From Dethiobacter sp. (GTDB taxonomy: Bacteria > Bacillota > Dethiobacteria > Dethiobacterales > Dethiobacteraceae), in assembly GCA_018335875.1 (NCBI GenBank), contig JAGXRN010000013.1:1-45838 (forward strand): a DNA stretch of 45,838 nt. The letters run 5' to 3'. Of this stretch, positions 1 to 11,100 are shown in pieces. Made by a program: the position numbers and the translations under genes. The notes beneath the pieces were generated by a model. It had not been told where the DNA came from, ran no database searches, and saw nothing but the letters and a program-made list of their open reading frames with translations. The number at the start of each line of letters is the position of its first letter. The stretch's first letter is position 1.

Positions 1-86
1 TCATTTAGCCATTTAAAAACTCCTCCCTGAAATATTGGCTCAAACAATTGAAAAAATGTGGATTTTGTGGTATCCTTGCCTTGCAT
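1..86 (-). CDS. Partial transposase N-terminus, IS4-type (DUF4372-like), cut by the window edge
   Basis: An ATG at 84-86 with an AAAGGAGT ribosome binding site six bases upstream opens a minus-strand frame that stays open to base 1 (28 codons). The readable peptide contains STFFQLFEPIFQGGVFKWLN. This resembles the start of IS4-group transposases with a DUF4372-like N-terminal domain, where an S/N-T-x-F-x-Q-L core is followed by an F..L helix. The catalytic DDE region would lie outside the window, so intactness cannot be judged. A good promoter (138-166) sits just upstream. The family call rests on a short stretch and on memory of the family; another IS transposase or an unrelated small gene is possible. 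The opposing plus-strand frame at 48-362 is less convincing because it has no ribosome binding site. Confidence 0.45.
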   Translation of the reverse strand, partial: MQGKDTTKSTFFQLFEPIFQGGVFKWLN

Positions 87-137
87 ATTTTGACTCCTTT
101 ATATTGGAGATTTGGGCAAGGACTACCCCATATCTCT

Positions 138-166
138 ATTATAAAGGATTTTTTCTATATATGCAA
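138..166 (-). promoter_or_regulatory. Sigma-A-type promoter for the left-edge transposase
   Basis: On the minus strand, TTGCAT (161-166) and TATAAT (138-143) are separated by exactly 17 bases. The predicted start near 131 would give a leader of about 45 bases ending in the AAAGGAGT ribosome binding site. Confidence 0.5.
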
Positions 167-446
167 GGGTTTTATGCCTATTTTGCTTGATATTCTCCTG
201 ATTACACCTATTATCTCAAATTATCTTCCTATTTCCATGCTTGACAAATTAAAATTCAATTTATGCAACTCTAGTGATTCACCATATATTACTAAAATTC
301 CTGCAAAAGTCTCACCTCCTAGAAGAATTTATTACCCCTATTTTATAACATCCTTTAAATAAACAAATCACCCCTAACCTGGCATTTGGGTAATAATTAG
401 CTGAGGATATACTCTTTTAAACTATCATAGTGCTCCCCTTGAATGT
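167..446. other. AT-rich non-coding stretch between the transposase promoter and the protease gene
   Basis: No convincing gene. The stretch probably contains the outer end of the insertion sequence whose transposase starts at 86, but I could not identify its terminal inverted repeat because the other end is outside the window. AATCACCCCTAA at 366-377 resembles one half of the regulator-flanking dyad described at 28436-28456, without a matching second half. No clear terminator hairpin is visible after the protease stop codon at 447. Confidence 0.4.
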
Positions 447-2021
447 TTAATTGGGGGAATTGTGCACAGGAAATGTTTCCGTCAGGCCGACAATATACCT
501 TAACAGCAAAACAACGTCTTCGGTACCTACAACACCGCTGCCGCTGACGTCAGCGGCCGACAGCTGCTGTTCATTCAGTGTTTTTAAGCCCACAATATAC
601 CTTAAGATGAGGATGACATCACCGGCATTGACATTGCCGTCACCGTTGATATCGCCATAAATTATGGGGCCATTTACCTCGGCCGGTATGTAGACCTGCT
701 GTAATGCGGCTTGGGCGTTGAGCCTGCCTCCTGTTAAAACTTTACCTGTCAGCGAAGATTTTTGGTCCACGGTGTCCAGAATGGTTTCTTTAATCTGCAG
801 CGTTGTGAATTCAGGGCGGAGGGATTTTATCAGCCCTGCCACACCGGCGACGTAGGGAGTGGCCATTGAAGTGCCGCTTTTGTTTCCATAAGCCCCCTGC
901 GGTAAGGTACTGTAAATCTCGACTCCGGGGGCTCCCAGGTGTACCGTATCAGCACCGTAGTTGGAAAAGGAGGCCAGCTTATCCTGCCTGTCGGTGGCGG
1001 CTACGGCGATAATGTTTGCGGCATCGTAGCTTGCCGGGTACATAGGGACAGAATCGTTGCTGCTTTTCTCGTTCCCTGCCGCGCAGATCACAATGGCGGG
1101 AGAGGCGGCTATGGCATCCTTTAAAGCCTGGGAATAGTTGCTGCCTCCCCAGGAACTGTTTATGATATGGGCTCCGTTGGCGCCGGCATAATTGATGGCG
1201 TCAATGGCGTCTGCAGTTGTGCCGCCTTCGGGGCCAATCATGCGCAGCGGCATGATTTTTGCCTGCCACACCACACCGGTTACGCCTATCTGATTGTTCC
1301 CTAGCGCGGCGATGATGCCCGCCACGTGTGTGCCGTGGCCGTCTTCGTCCATGGGTCTATTGTTGTTGTCCACAAAGTCCCAGCCGCGCAGGTCATCGAT
1401 GAAGCCGTTGCCGTCGGTGTCCGCTCCATCGGAAGATTCGCCGGGATTACGCCAGATGTTGCCGGCCAGGTCGGGATGGTTGTAGTCGACACCGGTATCA
1501 AGCACGGCGATAATCACTTCTGCGCTCCCCGTGGTGATGCCCCAGGCCCCGGTCGCACTGATATCGGCGCCAGGTGTGCCGCTTGATTGCCCGGTATTGT
1601 ACATGCCCCAAAGGTTATAAAAGAACTCGTCATCGGGAAACACCGCCTGGCCCTGCACACGGTAAATATAATTGGGCTCAGCATAGAGGATATTACTGTC
1701 ATTGCTATATTGTACCACCGCCTCGGCCACCGACAGACCTTTGGGAAGTTTTACCAGATAAAGCCCCTCTAACCCTTTGAAATGGCGCTCCACTGTCACT
1801 CCCAGTTGCTTGTGCACGTGTGGCATTATATTTATGTTTTTGGCGCCATTTGACCTAAACCGTACAAGAAGTTCGTCTGATACGTACTGGGCGTGACTAT
1901 TTATGCCCGGGCCGTATGCCAGCAGCTCCATGGCAGGAGACGAGCGCACAGGTACAACCGAGACGGTCAGGACGACTATAAGCAGGGGCATTAAAACTGT
2001 TCTAAAAAAAATTTTGCGCAT
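447..2021 (-). CDS. Secreted subtilisin-like (S8) serine protease with C-terminal dockerin
   Basis: A 524-residue extracellular endopeptidase. Residues 1-27 form a signal peptide (basic MRK start, hydrophobic core). Residues 46-123 resemble the fervidolysin-type N-terminal propeptide (DELLVRF...YAEPNYIYR). The S8 domain spans about 135-440 with all catalytic residues: Asp175 in VLDTGVDYNHPDL, His229 in DGHGTHVAG, oxyanion Asn317 in CAAGN and Ser385 in SGTSMATP. Residues 455-517 are a type I dockerin with two loop-helix repeats, GDINGDGNVNAGD and ADVSGSGVVGTED. The second loop has Ser where the third and fifth ligands are usually Asn and Asp, so calcium binding there may be weak. The ATG at 2021 follows CGGAG (2030-2034) by eight bases. 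It lies directly downstream of the giant dockerin protein gene, on the same strand but after a terminator. An S8 protease with a dockerin is presumably docked on a cohesin-bearing surface protein, none of which is seen here. Confidence 0.95.
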   Translation of the reverse strand: MRKIFFRTVLMPLLIVVLTVSVVPVRSSPAMELLAYGPGINSHAQYVSDELLVRFRSNGAKNINIMPHVHKQLGVTVERHFKGLEGLYLVKLPKGLSVAEAVVQYSNDSNILYAEPNYIYRVQGQAVFPDDEFFYNLWGMYNTGQSSGTPGADISATGAWGITTGSAEVIIAVLDTGVDYNHPDLAGNIWRNPGESSDGADTDGNGFIDDLRGWDFVDNNNRPMDEDGHGTHVAGIIAALGNNQIGVTGVVWQAKIMPLRMIGPEGGTTADAIDAINYAGANGAHIINSSWGGSNYSQALKDAIAASPAIVICAAGNEKSSNDSVPMYPASYDAANIIAVAATDRQDKLASFSNYGADTVHLGAPGVEIYSTLPQGAYGNKSGTSMATPYVAGVAGLIKSLRPEFTTLQIKETILDTVDQKSSLTGKVLTGGRLNAQAALQQVYIPAEVNGPIIYGDINGDGNVNAGDVILILRYIVGLKTLNEQQLSAADVSGSGVVGTEDVVLLLRYIVGLTETFPVHNSPN

Positions 2022-2073
2022 TTTATTTACTCCGTATAGTGTTGCTTATTTGATGTATTGTTGGAAGTATTCT

Positions 2074-2088
2074 ACAGTATTTTACTGT
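2074..2088 (-). promoter_or_regulatory. Small inverted repeat upstream of the protease gene
   Basis: ACAGTA-TTT-TACTGT is a perfect 6-bp dyad 53 bases before the protease start codon, beside a TAGAAT hexamer on the minus strand. It could be an operator for the protease promoter. No good -35 box is visible, so this is weak. Confidence 0.2.
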
Positions 2089-2110
2089 TTCCTTTAAACC
2101 TTACGGAAGA

Positions 2111-2152
2111 CAGGAAAAAAAAGAAAGCTCCGATACTGCATACCGGAGCTTT
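2111..2152 (-). terminator. Rho-independent terminator of the giant gene
   Basis: AAAGCTCCG (2124-2132) pairs perfectly with CGGAGCTTT (2144-2152) around an 11-base loop. On the minus strand the stem is followed by a T-rich tract (complement of 2114-2126). It lies 31 bases after the giant gene's stop codon. It separates that gene from the protease gene, so the two are probably not one strong operon, though read-through is possible. The plus strand also has a short T-rich tail, so it may work both ways. Confidence 0.8.
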
Positions 2153-2183
2153 TATTTTCTACACAGACACGCTGCTTTCCATG

Positions 2184-5100
2184 TTAAGGAGAGGGGAATT
2201 TGTCTATCAGCTCCACAATGTACCTCAAGATCAGCACAGCATCGCCCACATTCACGACCCCGTCACCGTTGACGTCGGCCAGCTGTAGCTGTCCCGCGGC
2301 CAGTTCGTACAGACCGACGATATGGCGGAGCAGGAGGACAACATCAGCAACGTCAACCTCGTCGTCATCGTTGACATCGCCCGGGCGGCCTCCCCGCAAC
2401 ACCACCGTGACAGCGTCGTCCGCTTCCACGCCCGTCACCGCGGCATCGCCCGTGACCGTGCGGTAAGTGTCACCGGAAACTGTGTAGGAGTAATCGCCCG
2501 GCAGCAGGTAAACTACCGCCTGGCCCTTGGCATCGGTTGTCAGCACCTGGGCATGCTCACCCTGGATGATCGTAATCGTGGCCTCCGGCAGCGGCAGGCC
2601 CTCGTTGTCAGTGACCGTAAAGATTACTTTCTCCGCGGCAAGCAAGACAACCTCCACCGCGGCGGAATCGTAACCCAGGGACACGCTCCCCCTGACTGTG
2701 AGGTAACCTTCTTTTTCAACGATGTAGCCGTAGACGCCGGGGGAAAGTGAGAAGCCGGCCTGCCCCTGTGCATCGGTGGTTTTCACCGTGGACAGGATGG
2801 TGATGGTGGCACCCGCCATGGGGTCGCCGCCGTGGGTTACCGTGAATTCAAGCTCCTGCTGTCCCATGGTGGTAAAGGAAATCTGCTCCTGTGTTTCATT
2901 GCCGCTGGTATCGGCGGCGGTAATCAGCAGGATGTGCCCGCCGTCGGCGAGCCCTCCCGTAATGTTGTAGACCCACCGTCCCTGGCTGTCCTTAACCGCC
3001 TGGACTGACTGGCCGTCAAGCAGCACGCTGATGCTCCCCTCGTCTACCTCGCCCATCACATCGCTGACCCTGAAGATAATCTGTGACATCCCTTCCAGCA
3101 CGACACCGTTGGCCGGGAAGATAATCTCGATGGTCGGCGGGAAGATATCGCCAAGCGGTTCTATGGTGATCGTTTCCGGGAAAACGGCTGCGCTGTACCT
3201 GGCCAGGACGGTGGCCGCCTTCATGTGGATGCTGTACGGAATCTCCCGCCCGGGCAGTTCAATGGATCCGCTGAATTCGCCCGTCGTTTCGTCTGCCTCC
3301 ATCATCCCCACCGCCACATCGTCGACAAACAGCACCGCAAAAGTATCGGTGTCGATAAGCTTTCCGCTCACCGCCAGCACACCACCCGGCAAGAGGTTAT
3401 AGACCACATCCACAGGCGGTGTGACCGGCTGCAGGTGGGAGACAATCACGGCCTGGGTCGTGTAGGAGTATACGTCCTTACCGTTCTCCTGCCCGTCGTA
3501 AACCCACATGCCTCCCGGCGCCAGGCCTGCCGCCGCCACCAGGGCATCCAGGTTGGCATTAAGGCCGGCTGCGGTAACGGTGGTTTTGACGGTGGCGGTG
3601 TAGGTTCCCTGCGGCAGCGCAAGCGGCAGGTTCACCCTGGCCGTAAACAGCTTGCCGTCGGCCGCATTGACGCTTGAGTCCGTGATGTTGTTGCCGCTTA
3701 AATCCACCACATCCATGGTTGCGCCAAAAACTTCATCTCCCGCTGAGTCAACCAGGCTTTCCAGGGTAATCGCCACACTGTCGATACCGCTCCTGCCTGC
3801 TGTTTCAAAGACGTGTATTTCCAGGCTTGCCTGCTGCCGGGTCTGCGCTTCGTCCAGCTCTGCAAAGGCGCCCTGCGGCATGGTTACGTCAGGAACCACA
3901 CCCAGATCCGGCAGTTTGGCCACCTGCAGCGAGTAGTATTCCTCTCCCCCGCCGGTGGTAACGGTGATGGTGTATTCTCCCGCCGGGTTGCGGATGATCA
4001 GCAGGTCGTGGTCATTGCTGACGCTGCGCGCTTCCGAACCGGCGATGCTGTTGGCAACACTGCCATCCAAAAGCCTGCTGTGCAGAACGCCTCCCGCACT
4101 GTCGGTAACGATCATCTCCAGAGCTGAACCTTCAAGCGCCGCCAGGAAGATCCTGAGCTCAGCGGTCGCTGCCCCCGCGTTCACTTTCACCGTGGCGGTG
4201 TCCGGGTTTCCTTCGCCACCGAGGAAGCCTCCCAACGGCTGCGCGTAATCGTATTCCTGCCGCATCGCCTGTATCTGGACGGCGGTGCCGGCATAAAAAT
4301 GCTTGATGTAAGGTCCGTGCAGTCCGGCGATGGACATGGTTCCCGGCTCTGCCAGTTCAAAGCTGACAAACAGGTTGAAACCGGCCGGGTCCCTCAGCGT
4401 GGTACGGGGGACGACAAACTGGCTCTGCAGCTGGATGCTTTCTCCCGGCTGCGCCGATCCCGACGTGGAAATGGCGTTGTAAATCACGCCGTTTGAGTCT
4501 ACCACGTAGACCCTGGGTGCAATGGAAACTGCACCGGTGTGGTCGTTTCTTACAGTGAGCACCGCGGTCCCCACGGCCACCTCCTGGCCGTCCTGCATGT
4601 AAACGTCGGTAGCATCAATGCCCAGCACCGCAACCGGTATGGGCGGGTCGATTTTCCGGAAGGTGTCAACCGCCGTGAATACGGAGTTGACAGAGTTGGC
4701 CACCTGGTACTCATTGACAACCGCCAGGCCTGTGCTGACATACAAGTCGGCCATGGCATAGGATATTTGTTTCGCTGTTGACGTATCAGCGGAATTCAGC
4801 GCTTTCTGCCAGTCGGCGGTCAGGGTGTTGGCCAGCATGCCGATTAAGCCGCTGCCGGAGCCCATGGAAGCCATCAGCCCGCCTGAGCCGAAGGCCAGGG
4901 CTGTGCCGATTACCGCGTTTCCTGCGGCATAAGCTTTCACAGTGTTCAGGTTCCACCTGTTGGCCACATTCTGATAACCGGCGGCCAGCAAACTGTCTAC
5001 CCTTCCCAGTGCGGAGTACATTTCCCCGATTTTCAGCACTTCCGGTACCAGGTTTTCTCCCTCGCCCCTGTAGATCCAGATGTCGCGGTAGCGCCCCATC

Positions 5101-8100
5101 CGGGTGTCGGGCAGCATGACCAGTTTTCCGCTGCTGTTGCGGTTGGCGTACGAGTATTCCAGCTGCTGATTCAGGCCGCGCAGATAGTCAAGCAGTACTT
5201 CGGCGGGATAGTAAGCTGTGTCGGACTGTCCCGCCTCCCTGTATTGTTGTAGCAGCGCCTTGGTTTGATCAAGTTTTTCCCACGCTTCAAGCAGGATTTG
5301 ACCGGCGTCGCTCCTCCTGACGGATGCTTGCAGTGCGGCGTCGTGGATCGGTCGGCCGCCGGAGCCGGCTGCGGTCATCGCTCCCAGTGCATCATAGTAA
5401 ATGCCGGCATCAACCACGGGGAAGTTGATGGTGCTGGTTGCCGTGTTGACCAGGAACCTGATGCGTTCATCCTTGCCGCTGATCCCGGCAATTTCACTTT
5501 CAAAGTTGGCCAGGAACTGGGCCTTGGTGTAGCCGCCTACAAAGTCGCGGCGAATGATTTCAGAGAGCAGGCCCGTCATGGCGCTGTTGTCATTGTAGAT
5601 GGCCGGGTTGTTGGCGTTGTGAGTCAGCATGCCGATTTCTTTGACCCACAGCGGCGCGTAGGACGCTACTTCCTTGATTTGCAGTGTATCACCGAGGCTC
5701 ATCACACTCTTGGCAAAGCTGGAGATCTTCAGGGAATTGGCGTCGATGGCATTACCCAATGCCAAAAATGTATCCGTGCTCCAGAGGCCGTTTTTCTGGT
5801 AGCTTTCATAAAGATCTTTCAGTGACCCGGAGTCGATGCCCACCAGGTAGTCAAAGGTGAGGCTTACGCCCAGTTCCTGCAACACCCTGTTGGCGTTAAC
5901 ACCCTGTAAGCTGGTATCGTACTTGATAAAGGACTGCACCAGCTCGTTGTTGGCTTTGGCCGCGGTCAGCGATGAGGCGGAAATATTTGTGCTTTCCCTA
6001 AGGGCTTTGTTACCGTTACCCTCCAGGTTGCGTGCTATGCTGCTCACTACCGCACTGTTTTTGCTTGTGGTCGCCGCCTGGATTTCATACCTGGCATCGT
6101 TTAAGTGGTTGTTGGCGGCCCTGATGTCATTATCCGCCTGCTGCCGGTAGGTTTCAGCCATTTTCAGATAGTTCTGCTTGTTGGCGGGATCGGAGGTATC
6201 CATGGACATTTTGGCGTAGTTTTCGGCATTCAGATTATTTCTGACCGCCGATTCCAGCTTCTGCTCGTAGCTGTCCAGGGAAGGTACTTTGTCTGTGCCG
6301 ATGCCTTCCATTGCCAGCTCGGTGCGGGCCGCGGTAATTTCTTTCAGGGTGGCGTTGACATCCGCCTTGGCCAGCTGCCGTGCCTTGTTGTAATTAGCCG
6401 TGGCCGCGGCTGTTTGCGCCACGGATACTTTTACTTTATCGATGTTGGCCGCCAGGTTTTTGCTGTCCGCCATCACCGCTTCAAATTGGGCGTCGGTCAT
6501 GTTGGCGATCTTCTGCAGCTGCTCCTTGTTTAGTTTATTCTTTTCTGCCGCCACCTGGTTTCTCTTTTCCAGGTACTGGGTCATGCTGCCGATGCGCTGG
6601 TACCAGTTTTTCGCTATGCCCACCATGCTTGCCATGGTGGCGATAGTATCTATACCGTAGGTAATGCTTTCGGCGACGATGACATGCAGCTGATAGTTGT
6701 AAACATCGACAATGGAGTTGGAAAGATCGTTGATCAGCTTGCCGACGGCAAACTCGAGGTTGGTGCCCATTTGATCAAGCTCCGCGCCTATCTGATCAAG
6801 GATGGCAAAGAAGCTCTGCCGGTCGTAGCGCTGCAGGGTAAGCGGCGCGACGACGATGCTGCCCTGCTGCTGCGTCTTCACAGCCAGCCCCGGCAGTTTT
6901 GTCCAGTCGGAGATGCCCGGTGCATAGATGGTAAAGTCGCCGTGGGTCGTTTCGTTTGGTTCCAGGTCGCCAAGCAGCAGGCTCGTGCCTGTCATGCTGC
7001 CGGCTTGCTTTGACCAGCCCCCGAGGACCCTGGCTACACCGGATTGCGATGGGATCTGCGGCGGCGAGACACGGATGCCGTAGGCCGGCCCCGCGCCGAT
7101 GTTGGTAGCCGTAATCCTGATGATATACTGGTCGGTGGCCTCGGCCACCGGATTCAGCTCATAGCTGATATATACTTTGGGGCTCGCTGTGACTTTCTGT
7201 GAGCTGATGGAGGTGATACCGCTGTGGTTGTCAATAACGTTTTGCTGCGAGCCGAAAGGATCTGCCTGGTTGAGCGCGGTAGAGGCCGTATCAAAATTAT
7301 ATTCGATCCAGGAGAAGATCTCGGCCACACTCAGGTCAAGGTCGCCAAACAGCTCCGCATAGTCGGCAAAAAGATCCTTGAGGTCGTTGTAGTAATCGTT
7401 TAACCCCTCAGGCACAATCATGGCAAACTCAACGTCGAGTTCTTCGCCCGGAGTAAGCTCTCTGACCGTGAGTAAGCCGCTGTCGGCATCAAACTCGATA
7501 TTGGCGGCGCTGCCTTTCTTAACAAGCGCCTGCAGTCCCACGACGCCGGTAATCACCCAGGCCTCGTCGGGGATGGTCCCATCCTGGTTTGGCCTGGTAT
7601 CGGACACTACCACCCTGATGTTGATATTACGCATGAAGTCGGTCATTGAAGGATTCTTCAGCCTGAAGTTCATCTTGGTTGCCTGCTTTTCCACGGCCAC
7701 GTCCTGGTTGAAGCCGAAATCGCTCAGTGCCGGGCCAAGCTTATCGGGAATATTCTTATTGTCGGTAAAGCGGCTGATAAACCCGGCGCTGAAACTTTTC
7801 TCCTGCCTGGTGTTGTTGCCTGCAAAGGCGCCGCTGTACTTCACCGTCATGTCGGTTGCTCCCTCAACTGCGTCCGACATGAAGTACTTTGCAGTCAGGT
7901 ATCTCACCCTGACCGGGACTTCGGTGACCACAGCCACCGTCTCCGTCCCCTCGGTATAAGCGCCGCTGATGGTAATCACAGCGTCAAACTCCGGCGCCCC
8001 GTCGGTGAACCTGGGTACATGACTCTGCGGGTGGACAAGCTCGTTGTCGCTGTCTCTGACAGTTGTTTTAAACACACCGCTGCCGGCAGCCGCGTCAAAG

Positions 8101-11100
8101 AATATTTTACTTAAACGTCCTTCTCCCAGCAGGTCATTTTCGTACAGCCAGGCCGCTATCTCTTTCTCCCCGACCCCTGCCGGGAAGGAAACGCTGAATT
8201 CACCGGTGGCCTGATTGACCTCGCCCAGCTCCGCCTGGTAGAAGAAGCTGCCTGTTGCCGCTCCCCAGATGATATCTACCACCTCGCCGGCGCGCACGGT
8301 CCCCAGTTCGCGGACGGCACCATTACCCGCAGCGCTGCGCAGGAAGAAGGTACCCGGCGGCAGCGATTGGTCCTCTTCGCTGATGCTGATGGTCACGCCG
8401 TATATATCGACCGCGGACGACGGGTTGGTCAGTGCGATACCGTTTTGAACCCTCATGCTGTTGTAATAAAACTCCGCTTCGTCGCCGGGGAAGTTGGTGA
8501 CGAGATTTGGTGCATCAATGAGCTGGTTGTTTTGCATGTTGTAGAGCGCAATATCATAATTGCCCGCCTGCAGTGCGGTGCGTTCACCGGCCATCACTGC
8601 CTCGGCGTTGAAGTCAACGGTAAAAGGCATCTCCTGCAGCGTAACGCGCTGCGGGCTGAGGTTAATCACGGCGGGAATATCCACCGTCAGACTGGTGCTG
8701 CGGTAGCCTGCTGCAGATACATCCATGGCATAAATACCAGCCGGAATATTTTCCAGCCGCACCTGGCCGGCGGCGTCCGTTTCCCTGCTATAGACAGCTG
8801 CGGGTACTTCCTGACTGCCCGCTGCCTGCAGCGGGCCTGTGAGGGTGATAGTGCCATCTGCAATGGGCGCGTTCCTCTTGTTCACGGCCTCGAAAATGAC
8901 AGTGGCCACATTCTCCGCTCCCACGTTGATGACCACGGGGATGACGAGTTGGCCCGCGTTGGAATTGATAATCAGGACATCCGCGTACTCACCGGCAATT
9001 ACATGGGACGACGGGGCGATATACAGTGAGATAATATTCTTGGCGCCTGCATCGCGGATGGAAAGCCCCGACCTTAAAGGCAGGATCTCCTCGGGGCCGG
9101 TGATGGTGATGTTGACCCAGGGCAGCTTGGCAGGCCGCGTGACCGTAAGGCCGGTAAGCGGCGCTGTCCCTTTGTTCATAATGCGGACTACCTGCGTATT
9201 TTCCTCGCCCGGGCGCACCGCCGCGTAAATGGCATCTCTGCCGATTCCGCTCTCGTCGCTTTCAAGCGCTGTCAGGACGGTCATATCGTACTGCGGGTAG
9301 GCTGCTATCACTTTGATCTTTACAATCTGCTCGCGGCTGCCGCCGTCCCACGTGGCGGTAATCCTGAAGCGGTACTCGCCGCCCGGTGTCTGGTAGGTAG
9401 TGGCCACGGCCAGCTCCAGGAGCACATTGCCATTTGGCGTCAGCGCCGCAAGCTCCGCCGCGTCATAGCTCAGCGCGGCGCTTAAGCCTGCTGCGGCATC
9501 AAGCAGCTCTCCGCTCACGCTGATATTGTCAAGCATCATGGTCCCCACATTGGCTATGCTGCCTTTGTGCTGCGCACTGCTCCCGGCGGTCAGTGTGTAT
9601 TCCGGCGCCACCGCCGCGTATACTCCCTCCACGGTGAAGACCTTGGGCGCACTCCTGATTAAAAGTGAGTCGATGGTGGCACTGGCCGTAACACTGTAGC
9701 TGCCGCCAAAGTCGGCGGGAAGGTCAAATGTATAGGAGAAGCTGCCTGCGGCGTCACAGAGCGCCGTGCCGCGCCACAACTCCTCACCGATAATGGTGAC
9801 CAGCACCGGCACACCGGCCGCGGCCGTGCCGCTGACACTGCCGTTGATCACAATGCTCTCACCGGCGGTGAAGAAAATTTTCGCCGGCTGCACCGTCACG
9901 TTGAAGCTGTCGCTTACTTTGAGCGGTACCGCCTTAAAAGCCGTATTATCGTCGCTTGCCGCCGTGAAAATTACGGTGTAATCCCCGGCCGGCGTCGCGT
10001 CTGCAAGGTTCAGGTTGGCAAAATATTTGCCCTTGATATCATTGTAGGTGAGGGTGCCGCTGTACAGGCTTGCTCCCTCCGGAGCCGTCTCGTGGCTGCC
10101 GGCGTAGACAGTGTAGGAAACGTCAGCTTCCCAGAGCGGTGCCCAGGTACTGTTGGTAGAGGTGAGACCAAGCCCCAGCTGTGCCCCTCCCCCCACTGCC
10201 GTAACGGCAAGTTCGTCGGCGTGCAGGACCATGGCGCCCTGTACCGCAAACCGCTCGCTCCTGGTAGCTGCCGCCCTGTCGGCAATGCGCACCTGCTGCT
10301 CGTAATCGGCGTAGACCGTCACGTTGTAGGGCACACCCGTGGGCAAAAGGTCGGCCGTCCACTGTACTGTACCGGAAATCTGCTGGCCCGGCGCCAGGCC
10401 GGACGGGACATTGAAGCTGCCCTTCTGTGTGCCATTGACGAAAGCGGCCACGCGAAACGGCTTATTTACGACAGCTGTACCGTCATTTCTCACAGTAATG
10501 TTGGTCGTAATCATGTCAAGATACCCCGGCGTTTCATTTTCCGACGCGGAACTTACACTGACAACGGTAAGGCCGGGCAGGCTGACATCAATAGCAGTGG
10601 TGAACCGGTGGATGGCCTGGTTGTTGCCATGGTTCACTTCGGCAATTGTCCTGCCTTCGTTAATCACCGCCCGGATTAATTCCACCCCCGCTACCGGGTT
10701 TGGCCAGACAACGGTGGCAAAGGCACTTTGCCCTTTGCCGATACCGTTGATGGTGGCGGTGCCGATATATTTCCTGTCGGCATAGAAGTTGACATCAATT
10801 GGAACACCGCTTAAGGAGGCGCCCAGGTTGCTTACCGTGGCGTTCACCACCATGGGCTGGCCTGCGGCGACCATGCCGGATGAAGGTGTCACCGCCAGGC
10901 CCGTGACGACCAGATCGGGATATTCCACCGCTATATCGGCTTTATGCGTAAGCACGTTGTTCAGCTCGTTCAGTTCCACCACATAGGAGGTCGGGCCGTC
11001 AACCATGACCTTGAAGTGATGAACCCCGCCGCGCAACGGCCGGAAAATGCCGTCCACCACTGCAGCGCCTCCGGCGGCCAGGCCTTCCACGGTTTTAGCA

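Noticed and set aside
48..362. Plus-strand open frame of 104 codons at the left edge
   Set aside because: It has no ribosome binding site, and it overlaps a minus-strand gene start that has both a promoter and a ribosome binding site.
366..377. Third operator near the protease gene's 3' end (AATCACCCCTAA)
   Set aside because: It is a half-site only, with no symmetrical partner, and it lies downstream of the protease rather than before a suitable gene.
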